Of a stretch of DNA of 64,000 nucleotides, positions 57,720-64,000 are shown piece after piece. Both the position numbers and the translations under genes were made by a program. Under the pieces are notes generated by a model that was not told the DNA's origin, ran no database searches, and worked only from the letters and a program-made list of their open reading frames with translations. This DNA is from Nageia nagi (taxonomy: Eukaryota > Pinophyta), in the NCBI GenBank assembly GCA_050084985.1, contig JBITNC010000001.1:98890001-98954000 (forward strand), written 5' to 3'. Position 1 is the first letter of the stretch, and the number at the start of each line of letters is the position of its first letter.

Positions 57720-59960
57720 GTTTCTATTGGAGCATTTTCTTCATGATATCTAAACCTCTCCTTTTTACTATAGAAAACCAAAGATCTAGTTCCCTTTCTA
57801 TGGGAAAATAATCCACAACATACAGGGAAACATATAGTCTAATACATGTATCCGAGTTTTTGTCTAGTTTATTTCGAATATTGGGTTTAATAAAAGATAA
57901 AGCATTGAATACTCTTTCATCTTCAATAGAAACCAAAATAATTTTTTGAAATAATTTAGATAATATGAAATACTCGCTAATACTATTTCAAAGAACTGTA
58001 CTTGGATAAAATTTTACCCATAGATATTTAATGACATCATTTTTTGGTAGTTATGATAATAGAGAGTACCAATCAATCATAGCAAGCTCAAAATGGTTGG
58101 CTTGTTTTGTCAATAATTCTTTCTTTAAAATAGCATTAACTTTTAGTCCATTTACTTCTACAACTTTACCAAAATTTGAACCAAGAATTACCATGTTTTT
58201 GTGAAATAAATCATGAATTAACTATTCACCATTATCTGTATTCAAAAATTTAGGGTTCACAACATCCATTGATTCAAGTAAATCATCTATTTGAAAGCAT
58301 TCATAGATCTCATTGGATAAGGTTGTAGAAATATTTCTCAAATTAATTCATGTATCATAAATACAATTATCAAAAAGAAGATTACTTATAGATTTATCTT
58401 CATATTCTACTTCAACCAAATCCCTTCGAATATTTTGAACATGCAAGGATATCAACTTTCCTATCACATCTATATAAAGATGATCATTGATACTAAATTT
58501 CAAAAAAATATTTGGATCTTTAACATTTGTAAAAAATTTCCATCTTTGAAATAAAATACCTTTAAAACTATCTTCACCTATATAAAGCATATCCAAAGAT
58601 AGAAATACCCATTTTCTCAAAGATGTGGAAGAAGATATATATATATCTTTTTAAGCATGTTTAATTAAAGTATTTATTTCCTATAAAATTAGAATAATTC
58701 CACATAATATCAACAATATTTGAAAATCTATCAAATGGAATAGTAAATTTTTTTCTTTATCAACTACATTACGGTGTTAATACATATAACCAATTAAAGA
58801 TTGATATTCAAGAAAAACTCTTTTTTAATTCATACAATGCAATCTATCTTGTATCATCATCTCTTAAAGCTTATTTTTGTTAGTTATTCCAATAGAATTT
58901 TTTTTTAAATCGCTATATCTTTTTGGGCTTCTTGCAACATGCAAATCACAAATAAGCTCTTCCACTTTTGATTTGCTTACAAAAGTGCTTATAATTCTAT
59001 ATGCAAGGTTCATGCCATATATCATACAATTAATGGGAATCATATATGAAGCAATTGTAGTCTGTAATCTAACACATATTATTCCAATTACCTTGCATTA
59101 CTGATGCTCCATTTGGTCCAATACATATCAATTTTTATAGTAATTTCATAATCATCCATTCCAACAAAATATTTTAAGCTAAAAACAACTAACTTGTAAA
59201 GATTTTTTGTATTGCAATTTTCTTCCATTTTATAAACATTCAATAGAAGTGGTGTCCTATAATTATTTTGAAAAGTGTATACATGCATGCAAACCCATGA
59301 AGTAATATCCACTACTGTAACTTCATCAAGTGAAAGTGAAATAAACTATGATTTTTTAACATTTTCTTTTAAATTATCAATCTCAACCATTAACAAACAT
59401 TTTACCATTTCCCAAGCACTTTTCTTTGACCAATTATTTTGTGGTATATTTTGTAATCTAACTCTTTGATATAAAACTTTAAAATTTATAAAATGAAAAA
59501 TAGGCTTACCTTGTTTAAGAATATGGAAGATAGTACAAAATTGAGTAAATTTTGTTGACCTTTTTGCATTAGTAATTTTTGCAAAATATGTTTCTAGTGT
59601 TCCACCTTTCTCTTGTAGAGCTTATTTTTCTTTCATGTAATTCTCATATTCTACCTACTATCATAAGTGATTGTACTCATCTTTAGTTTTATCCTTACAA
59701 CACTTAATTGTCTATCCATTTTCATCTATTTTGTTGCAATATAATTTACCATAATTTTTTTTGGATTATATCTATTTTTATTTGCATTCAATATTCTCTT
59801 TTTGTTTCCCAAAAATATATCTTACATTTACATTTTGTTGGATCATTTCCATCACTAGGGTCAATTGGTTCAATGAATGGATATTTTCTGCCCAATCAAC
59901 TTGGAAAAATCTTCCAGTAGTCCATTTCATACTTCTCTTTCTTTTCAACTTGTGATTATT
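57720..59960 (-). pseudogene. hAT-like transposase, decayed
   Basis: A hAT transposase cuts and pastes its element. Reading the minus strand: WKIFPS and YPFIEPIDPSDGND then KCKCKIYF (about 59780-59935), an N-terminal zinc-finger-like segment where the expected last Cys is Tyr. LYQRVRLQNIPQNNWSKKSA (about 59450-59490) follows. SLDEVTVVDITSWVCMHVY (about 59275-59335) carries the first catalytic Asp in LDEV. NYRTPLLLNVYKMEENCNTK is next, then MIYGMNLAYRII and SKVEELICDLHVARSPKRYS (58910-59040). The C-terminal dimerisation region, SIEDERVFNALSFIKPNIRN and CIRLYVSLYVVDYFP (57724-57936), is clear. Several stops, for example in KKS-stop-FISLSLDEV. No ends or 8-bp duplication found. Confidence 0.85.
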
Positions 59961-60408
59961 TTTTTGTAGATTTGTTTGTATATTTTTCTAAACATTTTTC
60001 AGTAGATGTGTTAGGAATATCAATATATAGAGATGATCAATTTGTAGGGTACTAAATTGTGAGTGGTTGTACATTAATTACAACAAAAATATTATCATCA
60101 AGTGGTACATGATTATTGAAATTTATTGCATATCAAAGATAAAAAGGATATCTCTTATAATTCAACATTTATATTGTATTTTAATAAATTAAAGATAATA
60201 CATTTGGAATTGTAAGTATTACATTAAAGATTATAGTTAAGTAAGATAAGTACCTATATTAATTAAAGATGCTTATTGAGTTCCTTCATTTTATGATTTT
60301 CTATTAGCAAAATAAGATAATATACCCTTCATAGTATCTGTAATTAACACATGAATTAAAATTTTTAATATTGTACTAAATGGATGAAGATTAGAAAGCC
60401 ATTGAAAT

Positions 60409-60860
60409 GATGCTACCACCATTTGGAGGTTGAATGCTATTGAATGGTGGCATCATGATGTAACTATCCAGTAGCATCATAATGCTAGAATTTGGTAGTA
60501 TGAAGCTACCATTTAGAGGCATAATACTACCCTTCAAAGGAATGCTATTATTTGAAGGTAGTATGCTATTGTCCAAAGGTAGTATGCTACCGTTCGAAGG
60601 TAGATGCCACCATTTGGAGGTAGATGCCACCATCTAAAGTAAAATGCCATTATCTAGAGGCATATGCCATTGTATCGAGGAAGATTCCATCATCAAGAGG
60701 TAGATGCCACCATCTGAAGGTAGATGTCATCATTCAAAAGTAGATATTTCCATTCAAAAGCAAAAGTAGCCATTCAGAGGAAAATACCATTGTACGGGGG
60801 CATCTGCTACCTTCTAAAGGTAGATGCCACTTTTGAAGGTAGATGCCACCATTTGGTCAT
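60409..60860. repeat. ~20-bp minisatellite upstream of the hAT gene
   Basis: More than 20 imperfect copies of 'aggtagatgccaccatttgg'. On the minus strand the first part forms an open frame with repeating SILPLDNSILPSNN-type peptides, a product of the repeat rather than a gene. Period varies by a few bases. Confidence 0.9.
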
Positions 60861-62173
60861 ATTCTACCTCCATCGATGGTAAAAATGCTTTCAATTAGTA
60901 ATAAACATGCCTTCGTAGATCATAGATTATAAATACAACTACAAACATTATAAAACATAACAGGAATAAGAATAAGATCTCACCAATTATCGTAACTCTA
61001 TTAAGATTCTATGTTGATATGCTCACTCAAAGGAGATCCAAAAGAAAATAGCAATGGATGTATCAAAATTAGATTAAGGTATTTATATTGGGAAATTTAG
61101 TCAAAATAAAAATAATAATTTATAATTTTAAGGTTAAGTTGGCTATTTATTATTTAAAAATATTGGCAAAAAAATAAAAATTTAATTTAAAATATTAATT
61201 TGACTTAGTGATTAAGCCAAAAAAAAGAAAAATTAGCAACAAGGGTGTTATTGTAACCTAAAAATTTTGCCAATTTTAATTTTAAGAATTTCTAAAATTC
61301 ACTTATTAGAGAATATTTGTTGCTAAAATTATCCCTATTTATAGAAAATATACATATCTTCATACTAATCTAAGTATCTATATTAATATTACTAAATAAT
61401 ACATTAGTGAATAACACAAATATTAGTTTATTAAATGTTAGGGTTTCTATGGTTAGTTAATACCATTAATTTATGGAAATGTAACTTCCATTCATGTATG
61501 TATTTACTGATGCTTCTCAATAATGGAAGCCATCAATATCGACTTCTCTCTAATATGGTATAAAAGCAAAATTAATAAGGAGATCTTCTGGCCACCAAAA
61601 GTTTGTGAGATAAATCTACGTTATCTTGAAAGGATCTAATGGGAGTTTGAGTTTGAAGATGACCACCCACTTTGAGAAACCTGAGAGCCTATTACAATTT
61701 ATACATAAAGAAACCTGTACATGTGAAGACAAGTAGTGCTATGAAGAAGTTGTGAGTTTGCAAGAATCAAATCCAACACTCTGCAAGGATATCATGTAGT
61801 TTAAAAAATGTACCTAGTGCATAGCATATGCAGACAAACACTACCATTATCTTTTCCACCTGCACCAAAATTTTAAAATATTTTGATATTGTATGATTGT
61901 ACAAACATGAGAAACAATCCATGTCTAGCAAAATAACATCTAGCTCATCTATTAAAGAAATGCAACTATGATAATAAATAAATAGTGTGAATCCATACAT
62001 ATCCTCAATAACAAAATAGATCATATTCCCTATGTGATATCCATAGGCAAGTAGAGGGAGAAGGCTATCTAGCATATACATCACCCCTTGCATGAATACT
62101 TTTTTTTTAATTAATATTAGACTGTGTCAAATTGAGAATGGTGGGCCCATAGGTTTTTGATATTATGGTTAAA
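60861..62173. other. Unassigned AT-rich sequence
   Basis: No recognised domain. The minus-strand open frame at 61767-62093 (108 codons) is rich in Tyr, Cys and Leu with hydrophobic runs and has no family motif; likely chance. Confidence 0.35.
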
Positions 62174-62288
62174 GAGAACTTAGTATAGTTATCTATTAGA
62201 TAACCACATTATGGTTCTCCTTGTATTAAAAAAAATGATGTAAGGAGAATCATAGTTTAGTTATTAGATAATCATACTACGGTTCTCC
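62174..62288. repeat. Two tandem small hairpins
   Basis: 62174-62219 and 62244-62288 are each imperfect palindromes of the form 'gagaac..tagt..gttatc' with its reverse complement, and the two resemble each other. Confidence 0.7.
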
Positions 62289-62940
62289 ATAAGATTTTTT
62301 TTATATAAAACTAATTCACCACTAGTCAAATTTGTGAATGATGCTGCAATGTAATGGTAAAAAAGTAGTATTTTAGACCCAATAACCCATGTTCAAATAT
62401 CAATAAGATATTTTGCAAATTTTACACTTAACTTTTTTTCTCAAAGTTTTTTTGATCCCTTCCTAAAATTATTTTTCAATGAACGTGTTACAATATATAT
62501 GATAGTATGAAGGGGGAGCTGTATTTGCTAGATAGCCTTTTTCATAAGTAGAGTCTCTACTTTTGTGTGTACTACAAACATTAACTCCATACCTACAAAT
62601 AGAAATAAATCCAATCCTAAAAAGTGCATATTGGGAAAATAAGGGCACTTAACTTATTAAAAATAGCATAAGAAGTGCAACACATAATATGGTCTATAAG
62701 AACCTAACCTCTACTCATTTCTTCTTACTCCAAGATTGCAATGCTTCCAAATTGGCACCTCAAATTGAGAAGTATTAACTCACTCAGCTCCAGCCAATAA
62801 GGTGCTAGTATTAAAATCTCAATCTAAAGTATTAGTCTCCAATAATACAATTAAACATTATAGGTGACATAAAATATATTAGAGGAGATAAATTTTTCCC
62901 ATACAAAACATTTATTGATAAAAACAAGTGATTTCATAAT
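62289..62940. other. Unassigned sequence
   Basis: Nothing recognised. A weak tRNA-like box B, GTTCAAATATC, lies at about 62391-62401. Confidence 0.3.
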
Positions 62941-62949
62941 TTAAATAAG

Positions 62950-63060
62950 GAAAAGCTCTTTGGTGTGTTGGTAAAGTACCAAGGTTTATGAAGAAGTGGT
63001 CTCAAGTTCAAATCCTCACTTAACTATTATTTTTGACACATGCTTCAAAATTTTTAAGCA
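62950..63060 (+). repeat. tRNA-derived SINE-like head
   Basis: A box A-like segment, TGGTGTGTTGGTAAAGTACC (62961-62980), lies 45 bases before a perfect box B, GTTCAAATC (63006-63014). This is the RNA polymerase III promoter layout of plant tRNA-derived SINEs. No tRNA acceptor stem or CCA end can be folded by eye. Confidence 0.5.
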
Positions 63061-63179
63061 TATATTTTAAAATTGAAGGTATTATATTTTTTGAGCCCAA
63101 TTCAAATTAATACAATAGAGCTTGAAGTCTTTTGAAGATAAAAGTGGTGGTAATGTTTTATAAAACTTTGAAGAAAGTG

Positions 63180-64000
63180 AGATTTTTTGCAAATTATTGA
63201 TTGAAGTAAAGTTCAAAACTTGAAAAATATAACACATTCAGTGCCAAAAATATTACTACTCGATTCACAAGTATTGAAGTGTAGTAACAATGCCTCTTGG
63301 AAGACAAAGATTAAGATAATTTTGAAGTTCAAAGAATTGTGGGATATTATCACTGGAATTGAAACTCATCCAATGATGATTATTGAAGCACAAAATAAGT
63401 ATGATTAATAAAGTAATAAAGCTCATATAATCATTTTACTTAGTGTATTAGATGATGTTCAACCCTATGTCTGAGATTCCAAAGATGTTTCTAAAGCATG
63501 GAAGTAGTTGGAGAAAGTATTTACATCCAAGAATCAAAATCATATTCTTCATTTGTAAGGATAATTACACATATTGAAGTTTAAAAGTGGTGAAAAATAG
63601 GAATCTTCTCTTTGCAAAGGAACTTTGAGCCACCCTATAAGAATTAGGTGAGAAAATGGAAGACAAGCTCTTGGTACCCATTATCCTAAGAGAAATCCTA
63701 GAGAAATATCACACCTTTGTGATGCCACTCAACATTTTAAAGGAAACACCTAACTTTGAATATTTAGTGAACATTTTGCAACAAGAAGAAGCTTCTCATG
63801 AACATTCAAATAATGAACAAAAAGGCATGATATCACATTAAAGAGGAAAGAAGCCTTTCCAATAGAAGGAAAAACATAAGAATACCTCATACTCTAGTGA
63901 AAAATAAAAGAAAAATTATTTGATATGTGGCATTTAAAGGGCATAATTTAACTAAATGTTTGTATAATTCTTTTACCCAAGGATATTTAAGCAATAAAAA
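63180..64000 (+). pseudogene. Copia gag remnant, runs off the right edge
   Basis: Fragments on the plus strand: ASWKTKIKIILKFKELWDII (about 63298-63350), the copia gag 'W...m...L....LW' opening. A stop-broken stretch follows with ILLSVLDDVQPYV and KAWKQLEK-like words. Then MEDKLLVPIILREILEKYHT and FVMPLNILKETPNFEYLVNI, NILQQEEASHE (63656-63841), the 'iL.sLP..y..fv' and 'L...E' motifs. Near 63925-63965 KGHNLTKCLY is the second half of a CCHC zinc knuckle. No LTR was found upstream in the window. A different copia group from A and B, judging by the gag wording. Confidence 0.75.

Noticed and set aside
60391-60633. Repetitive protein with NGSILPLDNS-type repeats
   Set aside because: It is the reading of the ~20-bp minisatellite; the repeats lose frame outside this stretch.
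61767-62093. 108-codon minus-strand ORF with hydrophobic stretches
   Set aside because: No family motif, no matching signals, and such lengths occur by chance in sequence this AT-rich.
62340-62405. A second tRNA-like promoter
   Set aside because: Box B lacks its final C and box A does not fit; too weak to call.

Overview
The window is plant nuclear DNA from a large, repeat-packed genome. It is very AT-rich, has no intact host gene that I can recognise, and is built almost entirely of old, decayed transposable elements inserted into one another. The mix of Ty3/gypsy Tat-like, Ty1/copia and hAT-like sequence, with heavy stop and frameshift decay, fits a gymnosperm or another giant-genome land plant. 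That placement is inference; the sequence does not prove the species. No rRNA, functional tRNA or CRISPR locus was seen.

Left block (about 2.9-28.4 kb) is a nest of LTR elements. Element E (2942-28435, minus strand, direct repeat GTGAA on both sides) has 1.3-kb LTRs and no recognisable pol. Inside it sits element D (about 5811-25704, minus strand), a Tat-like gypsy element with gag, protease, an extra RNase H, reverse transcriptase/RNase H, integrase and a long additional 3' region. D's left LTR was hit by a copia element C (5968-about 8341, plus strand, now truncated). D's right LTR was hit by element F (19977-24619, plus strand, target duplication TTCTA), which carries gag and protease only.

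Middle block: element G (30357-34784, minus strand, target duplication AGAAT) is a small LTR element with an Asp/Asn-rich ORF of unknown function and a third, truncated LTR inside it. Copia element B (35805-54395, minus strand, target duplication AACAT) contains copia element A (36423-45266, minus strand) and an insertion of about 2 kb made of three tandem foldback palindromes followed by a 24-bp minisatellite. A and B both keep gag, integrase, RT and RNase H remnants in copia order; every frame is broken.

Right block (54.4-64 kb): a decayed hAT-like transposase gene on the minus strand (about 57.72-59.96 kb) is flanked on both sides by minisatellites (28-bp and about 20-bp units). Then come small hairpins, a tRNA-derived SINE-like sequence and, at the right edge, the gag end of another copia element on the plus strand. 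Insertion order can be read from the nesting: E is older than D, D is older than C and F; B is older than A and the palindrome insert.
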